Source of the DNA: an uncultured Desulfovibrio sp.
GTDB taxonomy: Bacteria; Desulfobacterota; Desulfovibrionia; Desulfovibrionales; Desulfovibrionaceae
DNA length: 6,119 bases
Direction: 5' to 3'
Assembly: GCA_946490455.1 (NCBI GenBank)
Contig: CAMLXE010000116.1
Span: 1-6,119, forward strand
Shown piece by piece: positions 1 through 5,327 of the stretch. The position numbers and the translations under genes were made by a program. Positions within the stretch are counted from its first letter, which is position 1, and every line of letters starts with the position of its first letter. A model generated the notes under the pieces. It was not told where the DNA came from. It made no database searches and was given only the letters and a program-made list of their open reading frames with translations.

Positions 1-831
1 GTCGGACTTGTCCGGGCTCAGTATGGACGCAAAAGTCTTTTTGAAAGATGTTCACGGCAGGTGGGACGCCTTTCAAATCTGCTGAACTGGATTTTTCTGA
101 TCTGTACAGCAATCTCCATCGGTTATTTTGGATTTTCCCAGCAGTACCTTGCGGCCATGCCGCCCGTTCTTCGTCTGGGGATTTATGAGGGAGGTTTCTG
201 TCTGCTTGCCGGCACCATTCTCTGGACGCTGGTCATGGCTGCCTGGAAAAGTCTTCGGAGCATGCCGTTCATACATGGCATTCTGGCCTTTCTGGCCGGG
301 AGCTGTCTGGCTGCATTACCCGTTATTGCGCTGCTTTGCGGACGTGCCCACATGCAGGGAGTTCCGTTCCCCGACGTTTTGGACTATAGCCATCTGACGG
401 CCTTTTTTCTTCCTGCTCTGGATGGCGTTTTCTGGATGTCCGTGGCCTTGCTGCATGGAGGAGAAATGGCGGCTGCGGGCGGTGTTGCGCTGTGCTGGCT
501 GCTGATTCGCCGGAACAGAGATGACTACGGTCGCGACTACTACGCCTTTGCGGCCAAATGGTGCGGTACCTGGGCTGCCTGGGGCGGCTGGCTTACGCTG
601 ATCTGCCTTGCCTGCGCCCTGTATTTCCTTGCTGCCGCGCGTACTGTCCAGCCTGAAGGCGCATTCCCGGCCTTCTTCATGCTGGTATCGCTTCTCTTCC
701 TGCTTATCTCAAGCCTGCTCTGGACAGGAATAGCCCGCAGCGGGATGCCCATGCGGCACAAGATAGGCATGGTGCTGTCGGTATGCCTGCTCATCATCAG
801 TACGGCAAGCGCGGGCATTCTGCTTCTGTAG
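1..831 (+). CDS. Polytopic membrane protein of unknown function, probably 5'-truncated by the window edge
   Basis: I do not recognise the family. Counting residues from the GTG at 61, about seven hydrophobic segments are visible, near 7-26, 42-62, 70-94, 112-150 (long, perhaps two spans), 168-192, 201-225 and 234-256, so this is an inner-membrane protein. The frame is open without a stop from base 1, the GTG at 61 has no convincing Shine-Dalgarno sequence, and the first ATG (157) would remove a membrane span. The upstream codons also read sensibly: YGRKSLFERC at 22-51 precedes a membrane span, much as YGRDYYAFAAKWC (residues 156-168) precedes another. I therefore favour a gene continuing beyond the left edge, with GTG 61 as the alternative start. 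The gene ends at TAG 829-831 and is followed by a bidirectional terminator. No haem-binding CxxCH or other catalytic motif is seen, so no function is assigned. Confidence 0.7.
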   Translation, partial: VGLVRAQYGRKSLFERCSRQVGRLSNLLNWIFLICTAISIGYFGFSQQYLAAMPPVLRLGIYEGGFCLLAGTILWTLVMAAWKSLRSMPFIHGILAFLAGSCLAALPVIALLCGRAHMQGVPFPDVLDYSHLTAFFLPALDGVFWMSVALLHGGEMAAAGGVALCWLLIRRNRDDYGRDYYAFAAKWCGTWAAWGGWLTLICLACALYFLAAARTVQPEGAFPAFFMLVSLLFLLISSLLWTGIARSGMPMRHKIGMVLSVCLLIISTASAGILLL

Positions 832-869
832 CAGCCCTGCCAGCCTGTAAGACAAAGGAAAACCAGAAG

Positions 870-894
870 AAAGGCCAGCTTCAAGCTGGCCTTT
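870..894. terminator. Bidirectional intrinsic terminator between the membrane protein gene and bipA
   Basis: Perfect inverted repeat with 12-nt arms, AAAGGCCAGCTT and AAGCTGGCCTTT, around one base. In RNA it would form about 10 bp with a 5-nt loop. The arms end in a short T run on each strand, so the hairpin can serve both strands. It lies 39 bp after the plus-strand stop at 831 and 24 bp beyond the bipA stop at 918, the usual place for a shared terminator of convergent genes. The U-tracts are short (three T, then mixed), so efficiency is uncertain. Confidence 0.8.
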
Positions 895-917
895 CCGATA
901 TTTTCATTCAGGAACGG

Positions 918-2774
918 CTACAGCCCCTTGCCAATGGCGGCTGCCTTCTTTCTGCCCAGAGTCTGATACCGCTTCAGGGCGTTCAGTTCCGTCTTGCGCA
1001 GGCGGATGGCATGGGGAGTGACTTCAACCATTTCATCCTCGCGGACAAAATGCAGGGCGTGTTCAAGGGTCATGGGACGTACGGGCGTCAGGATGACTGC
1101 CTCATCCTTGCCGGAAGCCCGCAGGTTTGTCAGCTTCTTTTCCTTGGTGGGGTTTACGTCAATATCGTTGTCGCGGTTATGTTCACCAATGATCATACCT
1201 TCATAGACGGGATCGCCGGGAACAATGAACAGCTGCCCGCGCGGCTCAAGGTTGAAGAGCGCATAGGCAACAGCCGAACCGGCACGGTCGGACACGATGG
1301 AACCCGAGAAGCGGCTGGGGAAATCGCCACGCCAAGGTTCATAGCCGGCAAGCAGCGAATTCATGATCCCCGTACCCTTGGTATCCGTAAGAAATTCGTC
1401 ACGGTAGCCGATAAGACCGCGTGAGGGCACAGAAAATTCCAGTCGAACTCTTCCCGTACCATTATTGACACAGTTGACCATCCGTCCCTTGCGCTGGGCA
1501 AGCTTATCGGTCACCACGCCCATGAAGACTTCATCGCAGTCAACATACAGCTGTTCTATGGGTTCGAGGACATTTCCGTTTTCATCCTTTTTCAGGATAA
1601 CTTCCGGACGTCCCACGCAGAGTTCAAAGTCTTCCCGGCGCATGGTTTCAATGAGAATGGCCATCTGGAATTCTCCACGGCCCTTGACGATGAAGCAATC
1701 CTTTTCTTCGGACTCTTCCACACGGATGGCCACATTGATGAGGGCTTCCTTGAGGAGCCGTTCACGAATCTTGCGGGACTGCACGTTTTTCCCGTCACGT
1801 CCGGCCAATGGGGACGTATTGATGGTAAAACGCATGGCCACGGTAGGCTCATCCACCCGCAGACGCGGAAGAACGCGAACTTCATCACGGGTACAGATGG
1901 TATCGCCGATGGCGACATCTTCCATCCCGGCGATGACAACGATGTCTCCCGGCATGGCCTCTTCAATTTCCACAAGTCTGAGACCGTCATAGGCCTGAAG
2001 CTTGGATACCCGAAGCGGAACGGGCGTTCCGGATTCATTGACGCAGACCAGCGCATCCTTGGCATGAATCTGGCCATGCAGGCTGCGTCCCACAGCCATG
2101 CGGCCAAGATATTCGGAATAGGCGAGATCGGAAACCAGCATCTGGAAGGGTTCTTCCGGATCGTAGGTAGGACCGGGGATCACGTCGAGAATGGTCTCAA
2201 AAAGCGGAGAGAGGTCAACCCGTTCATCTTCCAGATTCCGCATGGCAACAGCGTCACGCCCGATGGCATACAGAACGGGGAATTCGAGCTGTTCTTCCGT
2301 GGCATCCAGATCTATAAACAGGTCATAGACTTCGTTCAGAACTTCCGCGGCCCGGGCATCCTTACGGTCAATCTTGTTGATGACCACAATAACCTTGAGT
2401 CCGGCTTCCAGAGTCTTGCGCAGAACGAAACGCGTCTGCGGCAGAGGTCCTTCTGCGGCATCCACAAGGAGGATGGCACCATCGGCCATGGACAGGGCTC
2501 TTTCAACTTCGCCCCCGAAATCGGCGTGTCCGGGGGTATCAATGATGTTGATCTTGACACCTTTCCAGTTTACGGCACAGTTCTTGGCCGAAATGGTGAT
2601 GCCACGTTCCCGTTCCAGATCCATGCTGTCCATGATGCGGTCATCGACCTGCTGATCATCCCGGAAAATGCCGCTCTGCCGGAAGAGCGCGTCAACAAGG
2701 GTTGTCTTGCCGTGGTCAACGTGGGCAATAATGGCAACATTACGCAGTTTTTCGTTACGAGTCAGTTCGTTCAA
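918..2774 (-). CDS. typA: Ribosome-associated translational GTPase BipA/TypA
   Basis: BipA is an EF-G/LepA-like GTPase that binds the 70S ribosome and helps ribosome assembly and stress responses. From the chosen start the product is 618 aa, normal for the family (about 600-615). G-domain motifs are intact: AHVDHGKT at 17-24, the switch I RGIT at 57-60, DTPGH at 79-83 and NKID at 133-136. EF-Tu-like domain II, the EF-G-like domains and the BipA C-terminal domain follow; blocks such as GRGEFQMAILIETMRRE and PSRGLIGYRDEFLTDTKGTG are typical of BipA. I chose TTG 2774-2772 because GAGG lies 8 nt upstream and the protein then starts MNELTRNEKLRNVAIIAHVDHGKTT, close to known BipA N-termini. The frame extends to a TTG at 2885, but the extra 37 residues resemble no GTPase N-terminus. 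The gene is convergent with the membrane protein gene and divergent from the CYTH gene. Elongation factor 4 (LepA) is excluded by the C-terminal sequence and the length. Confidence 0.97.
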   Translation of the reverse strand: MNELTRNEKLRNVAIIAHVDHGKTTLVDALFRQSGIFRDDQQVDDRIMDSMDLERERGITISAKNCAVNWKGVKINIIDTPGHADFGGEVERALSMADGAILLVDAAEGPLPQTRFVLRKTLEAGLKVIVVINKIDRKDARAAEVLNEVYDLFIDLDATEEQLEFPVLYAIGRDAVAMRNLEDERVDLSPLFETILDVIPGPTYDPEEPFQMLVSDLAYSEYLGRMAVGRSLHGQIHAKDALVCVNESGTPVPLRVSKLQAYDGLRLVEIEEAMPGDIVVIAGMEDVAIGDTICTRDEVRVLPRLRVDEPTVAMRFTINTSPLAGRDGKNVQSRKIRERLLKEALINVAIRVEESEEKDCFIVKGRGEFQMAILIETMRREDFELCVGRPEVILKKDENGNVLEPIEQLYVDCDEVFMGVVTDKLAQRKGRMVNCVNNGTGRVRLEFSVPSRGLIGYRDEFLTDTKGTGIMNSLLAGYEPWRGDFPSRFSGSIVSDRAGSAVAYALFNLEPRGQLFIVPGDPVYEGMIIGEHNRDNDIDVNPTKEKKLTNLRASGKDEAVILTPVRPMTLEHALHFVREDEMVEVTPHAIRLRKTELNALKRYQTLGRKKAAAIGKGL

Positions 2775-2782
2775 AGATGTAT

Positions 2783-2786
2783 CCTC
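2783..2786 (-). promoter_or_regulatory. Ribosome binding site deciding the TTG start of bipA
   Basis: GAGG on the minus strand is followed by an 8-nt spacer (ATACATCT) and TTG. No ATG near this point is in the bipA frame, so this site is the main reason for placing the start at 2774 rather than at the upstream TTG at 2885. Confidence 0.7.
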
Positions 2787-2856
2787 ATGAAGATTGCCGG
2801 GCGGACCAGAAAGGCAGACCGGGAGATTGATCGGGTGGTAACTGAATGAACTGGAA

Positions 2857-2885
2857 TACATATACCGTTTGCCCGGGGTCCGCAA
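2857..2885 (-). promoter_or_regulatory. Weak candidate promoter for bipA
   Basis: On the minus strand TTGCGG (2885-2880) lies 17 nt before TATGTA (2862-2857); an overlapping TATATG (2864-2859) is the better -10 match but gives a 15-nt spacer. It is correctly placed upstream of the bipA ribosome binding site in the divergent region, but the hexamer matches are poor. I found no convincing plus-strand promoter for the CYTH gene in the same region. Confidence 0.22.
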
Positions 2886-2917
2886 GTAAGCGAAGTCGGG
2901 TCATGACGGCGGAAAGC

Positions 2918-2925
2918 AGAGGAGG
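2918..2925 (+). promoter_or_regulatory. Strong ribosome binding site of the CYTH gene
   Basis: AGAGGAGG, a near-perfect match to the 16S rRNA 3' end, ends 5 nt before the ATG at 2931 and fixes that start. Confidence 0.85.
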
Positions 2926-2930
2926 GCACT

Positions 2931-3398
2931 ATGGGAATCGAAATTGAAAGGAAATTTCTGGTATCGGGAGACGGCTGGAAAGAACAGGCAGAAGGCGTTC
3001 CCTTTCGGCAAGGCTACTTGCAGAGAAGACCATGCACGGTGCGTGTCAGGACCGAGGGCAAACGGGGTGTCCTGACCATCAAGGGCCCCAGCCACGGCAT
3101 TTCTCGAGCAGAATACGAATACGAGATTCCGCTCACCGATGCTGACGCCATGCTGGATACCCTTGTCGAAGGTCCCCTTGTCCACAAGGTGCGGTACACT
3201 GTGCCCTATGCGGGAAAGACATGGGTCATTGATGTGTTCGACGGGGAAAACGCCGGGTTGACTGTGGCTGAAATCGAGCTGGAAAGCGAAGAGGAAACCT
3301 TTGCTCTGCCACCCTGGATCGGGCAGGAAGTCACGCACGACCGCAGATATTCAAACGCACAGCTTGCCGAACATCCCTTTTCCACATGGGAAGGCTAG
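2931..3398 (+). CDS. CYTH-domain protein, probable inorganic triphosphatase
   Basis: CYTH proteins fold into an eight-stranded tunnel that binds polyphosphorylated substrates with divalent metal. Bacterial single-domain members often hydrolyse inorganic triphosphate; others make cAMP or act on thiamine triphosphate. The N-terminal signature ExExK is present as E4, E6 and K8 (MGIEIERKFLV). Further basic and acidic tunnel residues are in place: R38 and R40 (TVRVRTEG), K51 (LTIKG), E61/E63/E65 (EYEYEIP), K86 and R88 (KVRY), D101 (WVIDVF), E114/E116/E118 (AEIELE) and the closing EVTHDRRYSNAQLA at 133-146. The length of 155 aa is typical for a stand-alone CYTH domain; there is no fused CHAD domain and no signal peptide, so it should be cytosolic. 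The start is supported by a strong ribosome binding site. Its stop overlaps that of the Cys-rich gene on the other strand. The substrate cannot be told from the sequence, but triphosphate is the most likely. Confidence 0.92.
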   Translation: MGIEIERKFLVSGDGWKEQAEGVPFRQGYLQRRPCTVRVRTEGKRGVLTIKGPSHGISRAEYEYEIPLTDADAMLDTLVEGPLVHKVRYTVPYAGKTWVIDVFDGENAGLTVAEIELESEEETFALPPWIGQEVTHDRRYSNAQLAEHPFSTWEG

Positions 3399-3682
3399 TC
3401 AGTCAGATCCGGTTCAGAATTCGCCGTACTACGCTCCCTGATAATGCTGGAAAGCTCCTGAATGATTCTGGGATAATTCTCCGGACGATGGGGTTCCATG
3501 CAATGGGAACAGTCCTTGATGCCATTGGGAAGCCATTTGGGATGACCGATGCAGCGCGGAGCAAGATAGAGCGGGCAATAGCAGAAAAGGCAGTTGAAGG
3601 TTTCCGGATCTGCCCCCTTATGGCAGGGGAAATAGGCACACTGAAGGTTACGGAAAAAACGGGAGGAATTGTTCACGGGCAT
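3395..3682 (-). CDS. Cys_rich_small-family protein, probable metal-binding protein
   Basis: This 95-aa protein matches my memory of the small cysteine-rich domain family (PF04071, Cys_rich_small). The pattern is FFRNLQCAYFPCHKG, FNCLFCYCPLYL, a lone Cys, then IKDCSHCMEPHRPENY, with Cys at 15, 20, 31, 34, 36, 44, 58 and 61 and nearby His 21, 60 and 65. Such spacing suggests zinc or an iron-sulfur centre; no catalytic role is known to me. As I recall, related domains occur with cobamide biosynthesis enzymes in some anaerobes, which fits the B12 riboswitch upstream on the same strand. The ATG at 3682 has only GGTGA 3 nt upstream; a GTG at 3676 (MNNSSRFF) has the same GGTGA at 9 nt and is an equally good start. 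The last 15 or so residues are polar and probably disordered. The gene is tail-to-tail with the CYTH gene. Translation may depend on upstream leader structure. Confidence 0.9.
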   Translation of the reverse strand: MPVNNSSRFFRNLQCAYFPCHKGADPETFNCLFCYCPLYLAPRCIGHPKWLPNGIKDCSHCMEPHRPENYPRIIQELSSIIRERSTANSEPDLTD

Positions 3683-3710
3683 ATTTCACCGATGGTTTGA
3701 GGTCTTCCTG

Positions 3711-3762
3711 AAAAACGTACCGGGAGGCCGCTTCCGGAGCGGCTCGTTCTCGCAGCCTCCGG
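3711..3762 (-). terminator. Terminator-like branched hairpin 29 nt before the Cys-rich gene, possible attenuator
   Basis: On the minus strand CCGGAGGC (3762-3755) can pair with GCCTCCCGG (ending at 3720) with one bulged C. An inner hairpin, GCCGCT/AGCGGC with loop CCGGA, lies between these arms. After TACG comes TTTTT (3715-3711), so the element resembles an intrinsic terminator reading toward the Cys-rich gene. Its place between the riboswitch region and the gene start suggests either the end of the upstream unit or an attenuator in the leader. The 4-nt gap before the short U-tract makes full termination doubtful. Confidence 0.5.
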
Positions 3763-3820
3763 AAATTCGTTGCAGAAGAAGCGTACTGTTTCCGAAAGCG
3801 CATGCTTCGCCTCAAAAAAG

Positions 3821-3991
3821 TCAGGACGCCGTAAGACTATTCTGCGACAGCAGAAAACGCCAGTCCGAAGCAGGATACACGAACAGGGCGAGACGCACCT
3901 GACGACACAAAAGAGCAGGCAGAGTCATTGACTGCGTGGCCCGTATTCCAGTTTCTGAAAAGGCAGTTCTTTCCGGAAACATGAATCCCAT
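3821..3991 (-). CDS. Hypothetical small ORF (56 aa) downstream of the B12 riboswitch
   Basis: This ORF of unknown function runs from ATG 3991 to TGA 3823-3821. It matches no family I know: the N-terminus is polar (MGFMFPERTAFSETGIR) and a moderately hydrophobic stretch lies near residues 22-40 (MTLPALLCRQVRLALFVYP). The case for it is its translation signal. AGAGGGG at 4005-3999 stands 7 nt before the ATG, and that signal is the 3' arm of a hairpin directly after the riboswitch aptamer. Against it, the codon pattern is not clearly that of neighbouring genes, and it could be the remnant of a decayed gene or a leader ORF. The frame ends just before a run of six T on the minus strand. Confidence 0.33.
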   Translation of the reverse strand: MGFMFPERTAFSETGIRATQSMTLPALLCRQVRLALFVYPASDWRFLLSQNSLTAS

Positions 3992-3998
3992 ATCCGAT

Positions 3999-4019
3999 CC
4001 CCTCTGTTGAGGAGAGAGG
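3999..4019 (-). promoter_or_regulatory. Expression-platform hairpin that can hide a ribosome binding site (P13-like)
   Basis: On the minus strand CCTCTCT (4019-4013) pairs with AGAGGGG (4005-3999): 7 bp including one U-G pair, with loop CCTCAAC. The 3' arm is itself the Shine-Dalgarno sequence for the ATG at 3991, so folding would block translation. Known B12 riboswitches place such a hairpin right after P1, where its loop kisses loop L5; here it begins 9 nt after P1. A CTCC at the loop edge could pair with GGAG in the putative L5 (4071-4068), a possible kissing contact that I have not modelled. Confidence 0.6.
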
Positions 4020-4028
4020 TTTCAGGTC

Positions 4029-4147
4029 ACGCACATGGGTATCCTGTCTTTCGCTTCCCGCAGTCTTCTCCGGCAGTGGCTCTCTGCGTTACGAACGGCC
4101 GGATTTCCGCCTGCCTTGCCGGAGCAGGGGGTATCAGGACTGTGCGT
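4029..4147 (-). promoter_or_regulatory. Cobalamin (B12) riboswitch aptamer, compact form
   Basis: Read on the minus strand, the conserved blocks of the cobalamin riboswitch appear in the right order. P3 has its loop element GGCGGAAATCC (4111-4101), with stem GGCAGG/CCGGCC and one A-G mismatch. GCCACTG follows at 4080-4074, GGGAAG at 4059-4054 and the B12 box AGACAGGATACC at 4049-4038. A closing P1 of 7 bp joins ACGCACA (4147-4141) to TGTGCGT (4035-4029), and TTCGT (4095-4091) can pair with GCGAA (4054-4050) as a P6-like helix. At about 119 nt it is far shorter than standard members: the segment between the P3 loop and GCCACTG is about 20 nt, and the arm before the B12 box is nearly absent. 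The 5' arm of P1 overlaps the last codons of ispG. The likely targets are the small ORF at 3991 and the Cys-rich gene. I am fairly sure of the class but not of ligand form or function. Confidence 0.7.
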
Positions 4148-5216
4148 TCCGTTCAGCCAGCAGAATATCCAGCTCTTCCATGAAGGCTGCAAGCAGCGCT
4201 TCCTGCCCGCGGACAGAGCGAATCACTTCTCCCTTGCGGAAGATAATGCCCTTGTTTCTGCCGCCGGCAATCCCCAGATCCGCTTCTCGTGCCTCACCGG
4301 GACCATTGACGACGCATCCCATGACCGCCACCTTGATGGGAGCCGTTTCTCCAGCGAGCCGTTCTTCGATCTGCCGGGCCAGTCCGATAAGATCAATTTC
4401 CGTACGCCCACAGGTCGGACAGGAAATGATTTCCGGTCCCCGCTGGCGGAGCCCAAGCGCCCTGAGCAGTTCCCAGGCTACCGTCATTTCTTCAACAGGA
4501 TTGGCCGTCAGAGAGACCCGGAGCGTATCGCCGATGCCTTCCCAGAGGAGAATGCCCAGGCCAACCGAGGATTTGATGGCGCCACGGAGCAGCCCCCCCG
4601 CTTCCGTTACGCCAAGATGCAAAGGATAGTCACACCGCTCGGACAGCATTCGATAGGCGGCAATCGTATCAAGGACAGAGGAAGATTTGATTGATATCTT
4701 GGTAGAATAGAAGCCCTGTTCTTCTAGAATCCGCACATGGCCCAGCGCACTTTCAACCATGGCTTCCGGCGTCGGGCCGCCAAAGCGTTCAAGAAGGGCC
4801 TTTTCCACGGAACCACTGTTGACTCCCACGCGAATGACCGCATGGTGCGCCTTGGCTGCGTCCACAACCCGTTCCACATTGCGACGTTCTCCAATGTTGC
4901 CGGGATTGATACGCAAACCTTCAATGCCGGATTCCAGCGCCATGATTGCAAGACGATAATCAAAATGAATGTCCGCAATCAGAGGAACCGGGCTTCCATC
5001 CCTGATTGCCCTGAGGCTCCGGGCAGCCAGTTCATCGGGAACGGCAACACGGACGACTTCACAGCCCGCATTCACAAGTTCCCCTATCTGCCGCAGCGTT
5101 GCTTCCGCATCGCGTGTATCCGTATTGGTCATGCTCTGAACAACAATGGGAGCCCCGCCGCCGATGGAAATGTTGCCCAGAGAGAGCGCGCGTGTCTTCT
5201 TGCGTGGATGGTCCAT
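4134..5216 (-). CDS. ispG: 4-hydroxy-3-methylbut-2-enyl-diphosphate synthase IspG (GcpE)
   Basis: IspG is a cytosolic iron-sulfur enzyme of the MEP pathway. It reductively converts methylerythritol cyclodiphosphate to HMBPP, the precursor step before IspH, using ferredoxin or flavodoxin electrons. The product is 360 aa, the standard two-domain bacterial form without the large plant/Chlamydia insert. The TIM-barrel part carries IVVQSMTNTDTRD (24-36), ADIHFDYRLA (81-90), LRINPGNIG (101-109) and HLGVTEAGG (200-208). The C-terminal cluster domain has SCPTCGRTEID and GCVVNGPGE, giving the expected ligands Cys266, Cys269, Cys301 and Glu308. The ATG start is preceded by AAGGGA about 8 nt upstream. 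ppsA lies 111 bp upstream in the same direction with a hairpin between. The last codons, encoding N-A-Q, contribute the 5' arm of the riboswitch P1 helix, so ribosomes finishing ispG would disturb that helix. Confidence 0.98.
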   Translation of the reverse strand: MDHPRKKTRALSLGNISIGGGAPIVVQSMTNTDTRDAEATLRQIGELVNAGCEVVRVAVPDELAARSLRAIRDGSPVPLIADIHFDYRLAIMALESGIEGLRINPGNIGERRNVERVVDAAKAHHAVIRVGVNSGSVEKALLERFGGPTPEAMVESALGHVRILEEQGFYSTKISIKSSSVLDTIAAYRMLSERCDYPLHLGVTEAGGLLRGAIKSSVGLGILLWEGIGDTLRVSLTANPVEEMTVAWELLRALGLRQRGPEIISCPTCGRTEIDLIGLARQIEERLAGETAPIKVAVMGCVVNGPGEAREADLGIAGGRNKGIIFRKGEVIRSVRGQEALLAAFMEELDILLAERNAQS

Positions 5217-5236
5217 CTTACGTTTCCCTTGTAGAA

Positions 5237-5265
5237 GGAGGCCTGCCCTTTATGGACAGGCCTCC
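5237..5265 (-). terminator. Strong hairpin between ppsA and ispG, possible partial terminator
   Basis: GGAGGCCTG and CAGGCCTCC form 9 bp around an 11-nt loop. On the minus strand it is followed by TTCTAC, a weak U-tract, so it may only partly stop ppsA transcripts. It lies only about 20 nt before the ispG start, leaving no room for an ispG promoter downstream of it. ispG expression must therefore read through this hairpin, which may instead protect or process the ispG mRNA end. Confidence 0.5.
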
Positions 5266-5293
5266 GTGGTCGCAATGGGGAGGAGAGCAGAGA

Positions 5294-5307
5294 ACTGCCG
5301 CGGCAGT
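5294..5307. repeat. Perfect 14-bp palindrome downstream of ppsA
   Basis: ACTGCCGCGGCAGT is a perfect, loop-less palindrome in the ppsA-ispG spacer. Such symmetry can be a dimeric regulator operator for an ispG promoter, but no promoter elements are clear here. It may also simply be part of the ppsA 3' end structure. Confidence 0.3.
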
Positions 5308-5327
5308 CTCGGCCAGCCTGACTGGTT

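Noticed and set aside
783..1424. 213-codon plus-strand frame overlapping the membrane gene end, the terminator and bipA
   Set aside because: It crosses a bidirectional terminator and is antisense to conserved bipA codons; a shadow frame.
2064..2849. 261-codon plus-strand frame opposite the bipA GTPase domain
   Set aside because: Antisense to the most conserved part of bipA; its length follows from the codon pattern of the real gene.
3669..3902. 77-codon plus-strand frame in the leader region
   Set aside because: Non-ATG start, no ribosome binding site, basic low-information protein, and it runs over the terminator-like hairpin; probably chance.
3970..3979. 10-bp palindrome TTTCCGGAAA near the small ORF start
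   Set aside because: Short, without a loop, and no adjoining promoter elements; likely chance in sequence where TTCCGG is frequent.
3837..4034. 65-codon minus-strand frame starting inside the riboswitch P1 3' arm
   Set aside because: Its GTG start falls within the P1 arm without a proper ribosome binding site, and it overlaps the 56-codon ORF, which has a much better translation signal.
4111..4129. Inverted repeat CCTGC/GCAGG just after the ispG stop, considered as an ispG terminator
   Set aside because: There is no T run on the minus strand after it, and it overlaps the riboswitch P3. It may be an alternative fold of the riboswitch rather than a terminator.
3683..4133. Search for tRNA genes, a CRISPR array or insertion-sequence ends in the long gene-free stretch
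   Set aside because: No cloverleaf with a T-loop signature, no regularly spaced direct repeats, and no terminal inverted repeats with a target duplication were seen.
4035..4694. 219-codon plus-strand frame opposite ispG and the riboswitch
   Set aside because: It lies almost wholly antisense to the well-supported ispG gene, has no ribosome binding site, and its protein resembles no family.
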